From: Zoogloea sp. LCSB751
GTDB lineage: Bacteria; Pseudomonadota; Gammaproteobacteria; Burkholderiales; Rhodocyclaceae
Assembly (NCBI RefSeq): GCF_002028455.1
Contig: NZ_MWUM01000016.1
Location: forward strand, 1-64,000
Length of the DNA: 64,000 nucleotides
Direction of reading: 5' to 3'
Shown here: piece after piece, positions 44,463-53,707 of the stretch
Numbering within the stretch: position 1 is the stretch's first letter
Layout: every line of letters starts with the position of its first letter
Translations under genes and position numbers: made by a program
Notes under the pieces: model-generated
What the model saw: only the letters and a program-made list of their open reading frames with translations
Databases searched by the model: none
Told to the model about the DNA's origin: nothing

Positions 44463-45905
44463 ATGTCGATCGAACCCCTACGCCGCTTGCCGGTGGTGCT
44501 GGCGTGCTTGCTGGCCGCCTGCGCTAGCGTCGGCCCGGACTACCGGGCCCCCCGGCCCGATGTGCCGGCCACCTGGCAATCCGTACCCGTGGAGGGTATG
44601 CGGCCGGCCGACCCGCAAGCCCTGGCCCGCTGGTGGTCCCAGTTGGCTGACCCGCAACTGAGTGCTCTGGTGGACGAGGCGCTGCAGTCCAACCCGGACT
44701 TGAGGAGCGCCCGTGCCGCGCTGCGTGCTGCCCGGGCCAGCCGCGACCTGGCCTCGGCCAGGCGCTTTCCCACCGTCAATGCCTCGGCAGGGGGGAGCCG
44801 CAGCACCGCCCTCGGCGCCACGCGATCACTCTATGAGGCTGGCTTCGACGCGGCCTGGGAGCCGGACGTCTTCGGCGGCACCCGCCGGGCGCTGGAGGCC
44901 GCCGAGGCCGATCTCGAGGCGGGCCTGGCCGACCTGCACGCCACCCAGGTGAGCCTGACCGCCGAAGTGGCCCTCAACTACATCGAGCTGCGGGCCTTCC
45001 AGGCGCGCCTGGCGATTGCCCGCGACAACCTGGCCAGCCAGTCCGAAACCCTGCAGATCACCGACTGGCGTGCCCAGGCCGGGTTGGTTGGCAGCCTGGA
45101 CGTGGAACAGGCGCGCAGCAACCGGGAAAGCACCCGCGCGGCGATTCCAACCCTCGACACCGGCCGCGCCGAGGCCGAGCACCGCCTGGCGCTGCTCACC
45201 GGACGCACGCCGGGCAGCCTGCACCAGCGGCTGGTCGTGGCGGAGGGCGCCCGCAGCGGACTGCTGCCGAAACTGCCAGAGGCCACCGGCCTGCTGATCC
45301 CCGCCGAGGTGCTGCGCCAGCGCCCCGATGTGCGCGCCGCCGAGCGGCGCCTGGCGGCCGAGACAGCCCGCGTCGGGCAGGCGGAGGCGGCGCGGTATCC
45401 GTCCTTCAGCCTGTCCGGCTCGATTGGCCTGCAGGCCCTCGGCTTATCCACTTTCAGCGGCGGCGGGCAGGTGGCTCGCTCGCTGGCCGCCGCGGTCAGT
45501 GGACCACTGTTCGACGCTGGCCGCCTGCGCGCCCAGGTCGAGGTACAGGACGCGGTGCGCGAACAGCAGCTGGCGGCTTACGAGAAGACCGTGCTGACCG
45601 CGCTGGAGGACGTCCAGAACGCCCTTGTCGCCCTGGCCAACAGCCGCCAGCGGCGCGAGGCCCTGGCCAGCGCCGCCGAGGCGGCCCGCAATGCGGCGCT
45701 GCTGGCGCGCCACCAGTACGCCTCCGGTCTGATCGACTTCCAGACCGTGCTGACGACCGAGCGCAGCCTGCTCAGCATCGAGGACAGCCTGGCCTCGGCG
45801 GAGGCCGAGCGCGTGACGGCGCTGATCCAGCTCTACAAGGCCCTCGGTGGCGGCTGGTCCGCCGACCGCGCCGAGGCCGCTCCCCAATCCGGAAACGACG
45901 CATGA
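44463..45905 (+). CDS. NodT-type outer-membrane efflux lipoprotein
   Basis: A 480-residue TolC-like channel protein. It has a lipoprotein signal (LPVVLACLLAACAS, with the lipidated Cys), then the two repeated helical hairpins of the outer-membrane factor family (ALQSNPDLRSARAALRAARA and the later REQQLAAYEKTVLTALEDVQ). It starts a four-gene efflux operon with the periplasmic adaptor gene overlapping by 4 bp. The start has a weak ribosome binding site. It forms the exit duct for the adaptor and ABC transporter encoded downstream. Confidence 0.88.
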   Translation: MSIEPLRRLPVVLACLLAACASVGPDYRAPRPDVPATWQSVPVEGMRPADPQALARWWSQLADPQLSALVDEALQSNPDLRSARAALRAARASRDLASARRFPTVNASAGGSRSTALGATRSLYEAGFDAAWEPDVFGGTRRALEAAEADLEAGLADLHATQVSLTAEVALNYIELRAFQARLAIARDNLASQSETLQITDWRAQAGLVGSLDVEQARSNRESTRAAIPTLDTGRAEAEHRLALLTGRTPGSLHQRLVVAEGARSGLLPKLPEATGLLIPAEVLRQRPDVRAAERRLAAETARVGQAEAARYPSFSLSGSIGLQALGLSTFSGGGQVARSLAAAVSGPLFDAGRLRAQVEVQDAVREQQLAAYEKTVLTALEDVQNALVALANSRQRREALASAAEAARNAALLARHQYASGLIDFQTVLTTERSLLSIEDSLASAEAERVTALIQLYKALGGGWSADRAEAAPQSGNDA

Positions 45906-47200
45906 ACAAGCCTGAATCCCCGTCCGCGGACGCCCTCCGCGAACTTGTGCTGAAGAGCGCTCAGGGCCGCTTCGGCGGCCTTCGCCGCCTGCTGATCGGT
46001 GGCGCCATGGCCGTACTGGCGTTGGCCGCCGGTTTTGCCCTGCTCGGCACGGGGGGCGACGACGGCCCCCATTACCGCACCCAGCCGGTCCGCAAGGGCG
46101 AACTGGTCATCAACGTGTCGGCCACCGGCAATCTGCAGCCGACCAACTCGGTGGATGTCGGCAGCGAGCTGTCCGGCATCATCGAAACGGTGCTGGTGGA
46201 CGTGAACGACCACGTGAAAAAGGGGCAGGTGATTGCCCGCCTCGACACCTCCAAGCTCAAGGACCAGGTGCGCCAGTCGAAGGCCGACCTGGCGGCGGCC
46301 GAGGCAAAGGTGCGCCAGGCCCAGGCGACGGTGGCAGAAACCGCCGCCAGCCTGGCCCGCCTGCGCGAAGTGGCGCGCCTGTCCGGCGGCAAGGTGCCGT
46401 CGAAGGCCGAGCTGGACAGCGGCGAGGCTGCTGCGCTGCGCGCCGTGGCCGACCAGAAGGCCGCCGAAGCCGCGGTGGCGTCGGCCAAGGCGCTGCTCAG
46501 TACCTACGAGATCAGCCTGTCGAAGGCGACCATCCATTCGCCGATCGACGGCATCGTGCTGACCCGCAAGGTCGAGCCGGGCCAGACCGTAGCGGCGGCG
46601 ATGACCGCGCCGGTGCTGTTCACGCTGGCCGAGGACTTGCGCCGCATGGAGCTGCAAGTGGATGTAGACGAGGCCGACGTGGGCAAGGTGAAGGAGGGGC
46701 AGGACGCGCGCTTCCACGTGGATGCCTGGCCGGGGCAGAACTTCCCGGCGACGGTAACGCGGGTCGGCTGGGGCTCCCAGACCAAGGACCAGGTGGTGTC
46801 CTACCTGACCATCCTGGCCGTGAAGAACGACGAGCTGATGCTGCGCCCGGGCATGACCGCCACCGCCGAGATCACCACCGCGCGCCGGCAAGACGTCCTG
46901 CTGGTACCCAACACCGCGCTGCGCTTCTCGCCGCCGGTCCAGCGGGAAGCCCAGAAGCGCAGCCTGCTGGCCAGCCTGACCCCCCGCCCGCCGGCGGCGC
47001 CACCCAAAGCCGCGTCGGACGCGGCCGCCAAGGACGGCACCCAGACCCTGTGGGTGCTGAAGGATGGTCAGCCGCTGGCCGTGAAGGTGAGCGTGCTGGG
47101 CAGCAACGGCCAGGTTTCCGAGGTTCGTCCGGTGGATGGGGACGCGGCGCTGCCGCCCGGCGCCGAGGTGATCACCGAAGCCCTGGCGGCGAAAAAATGA
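45902..47200 (+). CDS. MacA-like periplasmic adaptor (HlyD family)
   Basis: A 432-residue membrane-fusion protein. After an N-terminal membrane anchor (residues ~30-50) come the lipoyl and barrel domains (GELVINVSATGNLQPTNSVD, later VKKGQVIARLDTSKLKDQV) and a long coiled-coil hairpin rich in Ala and Glu. It links the inner-membrane ABC transporter to the outer-membrane channel. It overlaps its neighbours by 4 bp on both sides, showing tight translational coupling. Confidence 0.88.
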   Translation: MNKPESPSADALRELVLKSAQGRFGGLRRLLIGGAMAVLALAAGFALLGTGGDDGPHYRTQPVRKGELVINVSATGNLQPTNSVDVGSELSGIIETVLVDVNDHVKKGQVIARLDTSKLKDQVRQSKADLAAAEAKVRQAQATVAETAASLARLREVARLSGGKVPSKAELDSGEAAALRAVADQKAAEAAVASAKALLSTYEISLSKATIHSPIDGIVLTRKVEPGQTVAAAMTAPVLFTLAEDLRRMELQVDVDEADVGKVKEGQDARFHVDAWPGQNFPATVTRVGWGSQTKDQVVSYLTILAVKNDELMLRPGMTATAEITTARRQDVLLVPNTALRFSPPVQREAQKRSLLASLTPRPPAAPPKAASDAAAKDGTQTLWVLKDGQPLAVKVSVLGSNGQVSEVRPVDGDAALPPGAEVITEALAAKK

Positions 47201-47916
47201 GCGAACCGCTGATCGTCCTCACTGGGGTCACCCGCAGCTTCGGCAGCGGAGCTGCGGCTTTTCAGGCGCTGCGTGGTGTGGACCTGGAGATCGAGGAGGG
47301 CGATTTCGTCGCCATCATGGGGCCCAGCGGTTCAGGGAAATCATCGCTGATGAACATCCTCGGTTGCCTCGATACGCCCACCGGCGGTAGCTACCGCTTC
47401 CGCGGCCTGGCGGTGGAGAGCCTCAACCGCGACCAGCGGGCGATGCTGCGTCGCCACGCGCTGGGCTTTGTCTTCCAGGGTTTCAACCTGCTGGCACGCA
47501 CCTCGGCCCAGGAGAACGTGGAGTTGCCGCTGCTCTATCGCGGCGAGCCGGTGGCCCGGCGTCACGAACTGGCACGCGCGGCACTGGCCTCGGTCGGCCT
47601 GTCGGGCTGGGAGCACCACACGCCGGCCGAGCTGTCCGGCGGCCAGCAGCAGCGCGTGGCGATCGCCCGCGCGCTGGTCACCGGGCCGTCCCTGCTGCTC
47701 GCCGACGAGCCCACCGGCAACCTCGACACCGAGCGCAGCCGGGAGATCATGGACCTGCTGGCCGGCCTCAACCGGGACCAGGGAATCACCGTTCTGATGG
47801 TCACCCACGAGCCCGACATGGCCGAGTACGCGCACCGCATCGTGCGGCTCGTCGATGGGCGCATCGCCAGCGACACGCGCAAAGCGGCGTCGCCCGCAGA
47901 GGAGGGGGCGCAATGA
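47197..47916 (+). CDS. MacB-type ABC transporter ATPase
   Basis: A 239-residue ATPase with Walker A GPSGSGKSS near residue 42, the family segment VFQGFNLLARTSAQEN, signature LSGGQQQR and Walker B LLLADEPTGNLDTE, the LolD/MacB pattern. The ATG at 47197 overlaps the adaptor stop as ATGA; the frame is open upstream to 47050, but that lies inside the adaptor gene. ATPase and permease are separate genes here, whereas E. coli MacB is a fusion. Confidence 0.9.
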   Translation: MSEPLIVLTGVTRSFGSGAAAFQALRGVDLEIEEGDFVAIMGPSGSGKSSLMNILGCLDTPTGGSYRFRGLAVESLNRDQRAMLRRHALGFVFQGFNLLARTSAQENVELPLLYRGEPVARRHELARAALASVGLSGWEHHTPAELSGGQQQRVAIARALVTGPSLLLADEPTGNLDTERSREIMDLLAGLNRDQGITVLMVTHEPDMAEYAHRIVRLVDGRIASDTRKAASPAEEGAQ

Positions 47917-49121
47917 TCTGGAATGCGCTGCTGCTCGCCTTGCGGGAGATCCGCCGCAACCTGATGCGCTCCTTCCTGACCATCCTCGGCATCGTCATCG
48001 GCGTGTCGGCGGTGATCACCATGGTCACCCTCGGCAACGGCGCGACCCAGGCGGTGTCGGACCAGATCGCCAGCCTGGGCAGCAACCTGCTGATCATCCG
48101 CCCCGGTCAGCACCTCGGCCCGGGGCGGGACTCTGCCGGCGCCGCCCAGTTCAAGGTGGCCGACGTTGAAGCCCTGCGCAACCAGGTCAGCGGGCTGGCG
48201 GCGGTGGTGCCGGTGAGCAGCAAGAGCGTCACCCTGGTGGCGATGTCGCGCAACTGGTCGTCCGGCGTCACCGGCACCAGCCGCGACTGGTTTGCAACTG
48301 GCAAGTGGCAGATCGCCGGCGGGCGGATCTTCAACGAGGCGGAGGAGCGCGCCGGTGCAGCGGTGTGCGTGATCGGCGACACCATCCGTCGCGAACTGTT
48401 CGGCGGACAGGATCCGGTCGGCCAGCAGATCCGCGTCAAGCAGTTCTCCTGCGAGGTGATCGGCCTGCTGGCGTCCAAGGGCCAGTCCACGATGGGCAAC
48501 GACCAGGACGACCTGGTGGTGATGCCGCTGCGCACGGTGCAGCGCCGCCTCACCGGCTCGGTGGACGTGGCGACGCTGATGGTGTCGGTGCGCGACGATG
48601 CGTCCATGGATACCGCCAAGGAGCAGGTGACCTGGCTGATGCGCGAGCGCCGCCACATCGGCCTGGGCGACAACGACGACTTCGCGGTGATGGACACCCG
48701 CCAGATCGCCGAGACCCTGTCCGGCACCACCAAGGTGATGACCGGCCTGCTCGGCGCAGTGGCGGCGGTGAGCCTGCTGGTGGGCGGCATCGGCATCATG
48801 AACATCATGCTGGTGTCGGTCACCGAGCGGACCCGCGAGATCGGCATCCGCCTGGCCATCGGCGCGCTGGAGCGGGAGGTGCTGCTGCAGTTCCTGATCG
48901 AGGCGGTGGCGCTGGCTTCCCTCGGCGGCATCGTCGGCATCGTGCTGGCCACGCTGGCATCGATCGGTGGCGCGGCGCTGATGCACGTGCCCTATCTCTT
49001 CAATCCGGGCATCAACCTGTTGTCCTTCGGTTTCTCGGCGGCCATCGGTGTGCTGTTCGGCTATGTGCCGGCGCGCCGGGCGGCCCGCCTCGACCCCATC
49101 GAGGCCCTGCGCCACGAATAG
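47913..49121 (+). CDS. MacB-type ABC transporter permease
   Basis: A 402-residue FtsX/MacB permease with one N-terminal membrane helix (MRSFLTILGIVIGVSAVITM), a large periplasmic domain and three C-terminal helices, including GGIGIMNIMLVSVTERTREI and a tail ending ARRAARLDPIEALRHE. It overlaps the ATPase gene by 4 bp and ends the operon. Substrates of this class include macrolides, lipopeptides and siderophores; nothing in the sequence selects among them. The 49122-49344 gap holds no evident gene. Confidence 0.9.
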   Translation: MIWNALLLALREIRRNLMRSFLTILGIVIGVSAVITMVTLGNGATQAVSDQIASLGSNLLIIRPGQHLGPGRDSAGAAQFKVADVEALRNQVSGLAAVVPVSSKSVTLVAMSRNWSSGVTGTSRDWFATGKWQIAGGRIFNEAEERAGAAVCVIGDTIRRELFGGQDPVGQQIRVKQFSCEVIGLLASKGQSTMGNDQDDLVVMPLRTVQRRLTGSVDVATLMVSVRDDASMDTAKEQVTWLMRERRHIGLGDNDDFAVMDTRQIAETLSGTTKVMTGLLGAVAAVSLLVGGIGIMNIMLVSVTERTREIGIRLAIGALEREVLLQFLIEAVALASLGGIVGIVLATLASIGGAALMHVPYLFNPGINLLSFGFSAAIGVLFGYVPARRAARLDPIEALRHE

Positions 49122-49344
49122 GCCAAGCCTTGCCGGCGGCACTGGCGCGGCGTCGATGACGTACCCGTGCCGCCCATTTCGGGCCAAAGAAACCGGAACT
49201 TACCGCGTCGCACTGCCTCTACGAAGAACGCCCCCCGCGCCAGTGCAGGATTGAAGGCTGGCGCGAGGATTCATGACTCGCCGTTCTTCGACGGTCCGCG
49301 CCTGCATCTGATGCCGGCCGTGTGATCGTCCAGAAGGAGATTGC

Positions 49345-50571
49345 ATGGCGCCCGATCTTTCCTTTCTCCCCGGTTGGATTGCTCCCCTCGACACCAGCTT
49401 CTGGCTGGCCATGTTGCTGGTGATTGCTCCATTGGCAGGCGAGGCGGTGTTCCGCCTGCTGCGCTGGCCGCGCATCGTCGGCTATACCCTGGTTGGCCTT
49501 TTTGCGTCGGCGAGTAACTTCGACGCCAGCGGGCTGGCCTTGTCGGAGGGTTTTCGCCATGGCCTCGAGGTGGCGATGGCGGTCCTGTTGTTCGAACTCG
49601 GCAGCCGGGTGCACCTGCACTGGCTGCGTGACAACCCGTGGCTGATTGCGACCAGCCTGGCCGAGGCCGGGCTGACCTTCGTGATGGTGTTCAGTATCGG
49701 CCACTACCTCGGGCTCGGCGTGGGCAGCTCGATCGCCGTGGCCGCCGTGTGCATGGTGAGTTCGCCGGCGGTGGTGATGCGCGTGGCGTCCGAGCTGAAT
49801 GCCCGCGGCCAGGTCACCGAGCGTCTGCTGATGTTGTCGGCCCTCAACACGATCTACGCAGTGCTCGCCGTGCAGGTGCTGCTCGCCCTCATGGGGCAGG
49901 CGCATGGGCAGCAGGTGCTGCAGGCATTGCAGGCGCCGTTGCGTTACTTCGTGAGCACCTTCGTGCTGGCGCTGCTGCTGGCAGCCGCTGTCGGCATTGC
50001 ACGACGGCGCCTCGATCTGGCTAACGAGAACAGCGTATTGCTGCTGATCGGCCTCCTGTTCCTGACGCTGGTGCTGGTCCGCCTCGCCGGCGCGTCGCCG
50101 ATCCTGGTGCCGCTGCTGGCCGGCATGGTGCTGCGCAGCCGGGATCTGCGGCCCTGCCTGTGGCCGCGCCATTTCGGAACGGCGGGCGGAGCGCTGGTGG
50201 TCCTGCTTTTCGTGGTGAACGGGATGGCTGCCGACTGGCGCCTGATCGTCGGCGGTGGCCTTGTGGGGGTGACGGTGGTGGTGTTGCGTGCTGCCGCGAA
50301 GATTGGTGGGAGCGTGTTGTTCGGACGGCTCGCCGGGCTGTCCATGGGCCAGTCGATGGCATTGGGCGTCGCACTCCTGCCCATGTCGGGCACGGCCTTC
50401 CTGTTGACGGCGAGCCTGTATTCGGCATTTCCCGATCTGGGCCGGCATGTGGCGGCGGCCCTGGCCGGAGCAGCAACGGTCATGGAGATCGCCGGCCCCA
50501 TCGCGACCCAGTGGGCCTTGCGCCATTGCGGCGAAACCAGCATCCGAAAGGACGTCCATCGTGCCGCTTGA
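49345..50571 (+). CDS. Cation:proton antiporter (CPA2 family)
   Basis: A 408-residue inner-membrane protein with about twelve hydrophobic segments and the CPA2 (KefB/NhaS-like) exchange-domain pattern (PRIVGYTLVGLFASASNFDA, later AAVCMVSSPAVVMRVASELN). No C-terminal nucleotide-binding domain is present. AGAAGGAGA 6 bp before the ATG supports the start. The ybdK start lies inside its 3' end, so the two are co-transcribed. The transported ion is not evident. Confidence 0.8.
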   Translation: MAPDLSFLPGWIAPLDTSFWLAMLLVIAPLAGEAVFRLLRWPRIVGYTLVGLFASASNFDASGLALSEGFRHGLEVAMAVLLFELGSRVHLHWLRDNPWLIATSLAEAGLTFVMVFSIGHYLGLGVGSSIAVAAVCMVSSPAVVMRVASELNARGQVTERLLMLSALNTIYAVLAVQVLLALMGQAHGQQVLQALQAPLRYFVSTFVLALLLAAAVGIARRRLDLANENSVLLLIGLLFLTLVLVRLAGASPILVPLLAGMVLRSRDLRPCLWPRHFGTAGGALVVLLFVVNGMAADWRLIVGGGLVGVTVVVLRAAAKIGGSVLFGRLAGLSMGQSMALGVALLPMSGTAFLLTASLYSAFPDLGRHVAAALAGAATVMEIAGPIATQWALRHCGETSIRKDVHRAA

Positions 50572-51676
50572 GCCCTTTTCCACATCCCGCGCCCTGACCC
50601 TGGGGGTCGAGCTGGAGCTCCAGCTGGTGGGCACCCATGATTTCGACTTGGTCGCCGCTGCGCCCGATCTGTTGCGGGTGCTTGAGCAGCAGGGCTTTGT
50701 CGGTGACGTGAAGCCCGAAATCACGTCGAGCATGATCGAGATCGCCACCGGAATATGCACGGGCTACACCGATGTGCTGGAGCAGCTGACCGCCCTGCGG
50801 GACGGCTTGCTGGAAGGCGCCCGCCGGCTCGATATCGGCATCTGCGGCGGTGGGGCGCATCCCTTCCAGCTATGGGGGGAGCGCCAGATCTCGGACAGTG
50901 CGCGTTATCAGCACCTGAGCGATCTCTACGGCTACTTGGCCAAGCAATTCACGGTCTTCGGCCAGCATGTGCACATCGGCTGCCCCGGGCCCGACGAGGC
51001 CTTGTTGCTGCTGCACGGCATGTCCCGCTTCATTCCGCACCTGATTGCCCTGTCGGCGTCATCGCCCTTCGTGCAGGGCCACGATACCGGCTTCGACTCG
51101 GCCCGGCTCAACTCGATCTTCGCCTTCCCTTTGTCGGGCCGCGCCCCCTTCGTGCTGAACTGGTCCGATTTCGAGGGCTACTTTGCCAAGATGGCACGTA
51201 CCGGGGTCGTCGAGAGCATGAAAGATTTCTACTGGGACATCCGTCCGAAACCGGAGTACGGGACGATAGAGGTCCGCGTGCTGGACACACCGCTCTGCGT
51301 CGAGCGGGCGGCGCGCCTTGCTGCGCTGATCCAGACCATCGCCCGCTGGCTGATGGTGGACAAGCCTTTTGTGCCAGCCGAGGACGACTACCTCGTGTAT
51401 GCCTTCAATCGCTTTCAGGCCTGCCGCTTCGGCTACGAAGGCGTGTGGGTGGATCCTGAGAGCGGTGAGCGTCGTGTGCTGGGCGACGCGATCGTCGCGC
51501 TGGTGAACCGCATCGGCCCCCACGCCGCCGTGTTGGGTACCCAGGTTGCCTGCGCCGCCCTGGCCAACGACGCAGCCACTCGTACGAACGATGCGATGTG
51601 GCTGCGGGAACACTACAGCGCGGATCCACTGCTGCCCGAACTCGTGCGCCGCCAATGCTTGCGCTGGGCGGAGTGA
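50561..51676 (+). CDS. ybdK: YbdK-type carboxylate-amine ligase (weak glutamate-cysteine ligase)
   Basis: A 371-residue GCS2-family ATP-grasp-like ligase with SRALTLGVELELQLV at the N terminus, the GGGAHPFQLWG segment, and FGQHVHIGCPG and FDSARLNSIFAF later. Length equals E. coli YbdK (372). The GTG at 50561 is chosen because GAAAGGA lies 8 bp before it; it overlaps the antiporter gene by 11 bp. Physiological substrate is not settled in the family. Confidence 0.88.
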   Translation: MPLEPFSTSRALTLGVELELQLVGTHDFDLVAAAPDLLRVLEQQGFVGDVKPEITSSMIEIATGICTGYTDVLEQLTALRDGLLEGARRLDIGICGGGAHPFQLWGERQISDSARYQHLSDLYGYLAKQFTVFGQHVHIGCPGPDEALLLLHGMSRFIPHLIALSASSPFVQGHDTGFDSARLNSIFAFPLSGRAPFVLNWSDFEGYFAKMARTGVVESMKDFYWDIRPKPEYGTIEVRVLDTPLCVERAARLAALIQTIARWLMVDKPFVPAEDDYLVYAFNRFQACRFGYEGVWVDPESGERRVLGDAIVALVNRIGPHAAVLGTQVACAALANDAATRTNDAMWLREHYSADPLLPELVRRQCLRWAE

Positions 51677-51710
51677 AGGCGCCCGGCTTCCGGCGTGGTC
51701 TCTGGTGAGG

Positions 51711-51742
51711 CCTGTGGGGGCGAATGAATTCGCCCCCACAGG
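51711..51742. repeat. REP-like 14-bp palindrome
   Basis: CCTGTGGGGGCGAA and its exact complement flank TGAA. GGGGGCGAATnAATTCGCCCCC-type palindromes are dispersed in many proteobacterial genomes. It lies 35 bp after ybdK, where it may also end transcription, though no T tract follows. Confidence 0.7.
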
Positions 51743-51822
51743 GGTATTGAGCTCTTTGCGTGGATACCGAAGGAAAGATTTCTGCTATCGATCTTCTTCT
51801 TTCCGTCTCCGCCCGCCGCTCG

Positions 51823-52251
51823 TCAGCGGCTCGCGCGCTGGCGTACCGCGTCCACGTAGGCGCGGCCATCCAGCGGTGCCTTGTTGCGCTGGGCCTGCCA
51901 GATGGTCTCGCCGAGGCATTCGAGCACGTCGTGCAGCGCCGCGTGGCGGTCGCCGTGGCGGGCCTGGCACTGCTCGAAGGCTTCGCGGATGCCCGGCGGC
52001 TGGTTGATCGACAGCTGCTCCTCGATCGCCAGGTGCAGGGACAGGTGCAGGAAGGGGTTGACCTGCCCGTCCTCCGGGCTGAAGTCCTTCATCACCGCGT
52101 CCGGATCTTCCAGCAGTGCGTGGTACTCGGGGTGATGGGCCACCAGGTCGGCAGCGATGATCTCGAGCTGGGTCAGGACTTCACGGTTCTTGTGCTTGCT
52201 CCAGGCGCTGACGAAAAACTGGCGGGCCTGGTCGCGGGAAGGATCGAACAT
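51823..52251 (-). CDS. DUF1841 family protein
   Basis: A 142-residue protein starting MFDPSRDQARQFFVSAWSKH, with the family's central NPFLHLSLHLAIEEQLSINQ segment and a C-terminal helix CLGETIWQAQRN. The histidines (HLSLHLA) might bind metal, but no function is known for the family. It lies 92 bp downstream of nth on the same strand. Confidence 0.85.
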   Translation of the reverse strand: MFDPSRDQARQFFVSAWSKHKNREVLTQLEIIAADLVAHHPEYHALLEDPDAVMKDFSPEDGQVNPFLHLSLHLAIEEQLSINQPPGIREAFEQCQARHGDRHAALHDVLECLGETIWQAQRNKAPLDGRAYVDAVRQRASR

Positions 52252-52343
52252 GGTCGTTGGGGGGCTGTGAGGTTTTATTGGATGTATCAGGTATCACGTG
52301 TTGCCACGCGGCAGGACTACTGGCGGAGCGGGGCTTTGATCGC

Positions 52344-52985
52344 TCAGTCCGTCTTGTCCCGGTACAGGCACAGGTCGCGAATGATGCACTCGCCACACTT
52401 GGGCTTGCGCGCCACGCACACATAGCGGCCGTGGAGGATCAGCCAGTGATGGGCATCGCGCATGTATTCCTTGGGGATGCGGCGCAGCAGGCGCTTTTCC
52501 ACTTCCAGCACATCCTTGCCGGGGGCCAGGCCGGTGCGGTTGGAGAGGCGGAAAATGTGGGTGTCCACGGCCATCGTCGGCTCGCCGAAGATGGTGTTGA
52601 GGACTACGTTGGCGGTCTTGCGGCCGACGCCAGGCAGGGCTTCCAGCGCCTCCCGGTCGTTGGGCACCTCGCCGGCGTGGCGCTCCAGCAGCTGACGGGA
52701 CAGGGCCAGGGTGTTCTTGGCCTTGTTGCGGAACAGCCCGATGGTCTTGATCTGCTCGGCGATGCCTTCCTCGCCCAGGTCGGCCATGGCCTCCGGCGTC
52801 GGGGCCAGCGCGAAGAGCTTGCGGGTGGCGATGTTGACGCCCTTGTCGGTGGCCTGGGCGGACAGCACCACCGCCACCAGCAGCTGGTAAGGCGTCGAAT
52901 ATTCGAGCTCGGTGGTTGGGTTCGGGTTGGCTTCGCGCAGGCGGCGGAAGGCTTCGGCCACAGCGGCCAGGCGCATGTCGGGCAT
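52344..52985 (-). CDS. nth: Endonuclease III
   Basis: A 213-residue DNA glycosylase/AP lyase that removes oxidised pyrimidines. The helix-hairpin-helix LPGVGRKTANVVL, catalytic Lys in LSAQATDKGVN, catalytic Asp in AVDTHIFR and a C-terminal 4Fe-4S site (C-x6-C-x2-C-x5-C, in CVARKPKCGECIIRDLC) are all present. Its ATG overlaps the rnfE stop by one base. rnf-nth is the same order as rsxABCDGE-nth in E. coli. Confidence 0.96.
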   Translation of the reverse strand: MPDMRLAAVAEAFRRLREANPNPTTELEYSTPYQLLVAVVLSAQATDKGVNIATRKLFALAPTPEAMADLGEEGIAEQIKTIGLFRNKAKNTLALSRQLLERHAGEVPNDREALEALPGVGRKTANVVLNTIFGEPTMAVDTHIFRLSNRTGLAPGKDVLEVEKRLLRRIPKEYMRDAHHWLILHGRYVCVARKPKCGECIIRDLCLYRDKTD

Positions 52986-53692
52986 CAGGCGGGCTCGGCG
53001 GATGTGGGTTCGGCGGTGGCGGGTGCCTGCGGGGCCGGTGGATTGCTGCGTGCGCGGGCTTGGCGGCGGGCTTCCAGCCAGTTGCGGCCGGCGATCAGAC
53101 AGCCCAGTGCGAAGAAGGCGCCGGGCGGCAGGATGAAGGTCAGGAAGCCCGGGTAGTCACCGCCGAAGACCTGGATCTCATGGGCGCCGGGGATGACCAT
53201 CTCGATGCCCGAGAACAGGGTGCCGTTGCCGATCAGCTCTCGCATTGCGCCGAGCACGGTGAGCACCATCGTCGCGCCGAGGCCCATCGCGGCACCGTCC
53301 AGCGTGGAGGCCAGTGGCTCGTTCTTGGCGGCGAAGGCCTCGATGCGGGCCAGCACGATGCAGTTGGTGACGATCAGCGGGATGAAGATGCCGAGCACCA
53401 GGTACAGGGCGTGCAGGTAGGCGTTCATCGCCAGGTCCACCACGGTGGTCAGCGCGGCGATGATCAGGATGAACACCGGGATGCGGATCTCGTAGGGGAT
53501 GAAGTTGCGCAGCAGCGAGGAGGCCAGGTTGGACATGGCCATCACCAGCACGGTGGCGAGGCCCAGGCTGACGGCGTTGACGATGTTGGTGGTGATGGCC
53601 AGCGTCGGGCACATGCCGAGGATCTGCACGACGCCGGGGTTCTGTTTCCACCAGCCGTTCCAGGCGATGTCGCGATAGACACGTAAGTCCAT
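52985..53692 (-). CDS. rnfE: Rnf complex subunit RnfE
   Basis: A 235-residue polytopic inner-membrane subunit of the ion-translocating ferredoxin:NAD+ oxidoreductase (Rnf/Rsx). Hallmark helices include GMCPTLAITTNIVNAVSLGL with the conserved Cys of the RnfA/E iron site, and IPLIVTNCIVLARIEAFAAK. The C-terminal ~35 residues are an Ala/Pro-rich tail. It is sixth in the operon and overlaps nth. Confidence 0.95.
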   Translation of the reverse strand: MDLRVYRDIAWNGWWKQNPGVVQILGMCPTLAITTNIVNAVSLGLATVLVMAMSNLASSLLRNFIPYEIRIPVFILIIAALTTVVDLAMNAYLHALYLVLGIFIPLIVTNCIVLARIEAFAAKNEPLASTLDGAAMGLGATMVLTVLGAMRELIGNGTLFSGIEMVIPGAHEIQVFGGDYPGFLTFILPPGAFFALGCLIAGRNWLEARRQARARSNPPAPQAPATAEPTSAEPA

Positions 53693-53707
53693 GGTTGTCG
53701 CTCCTTG

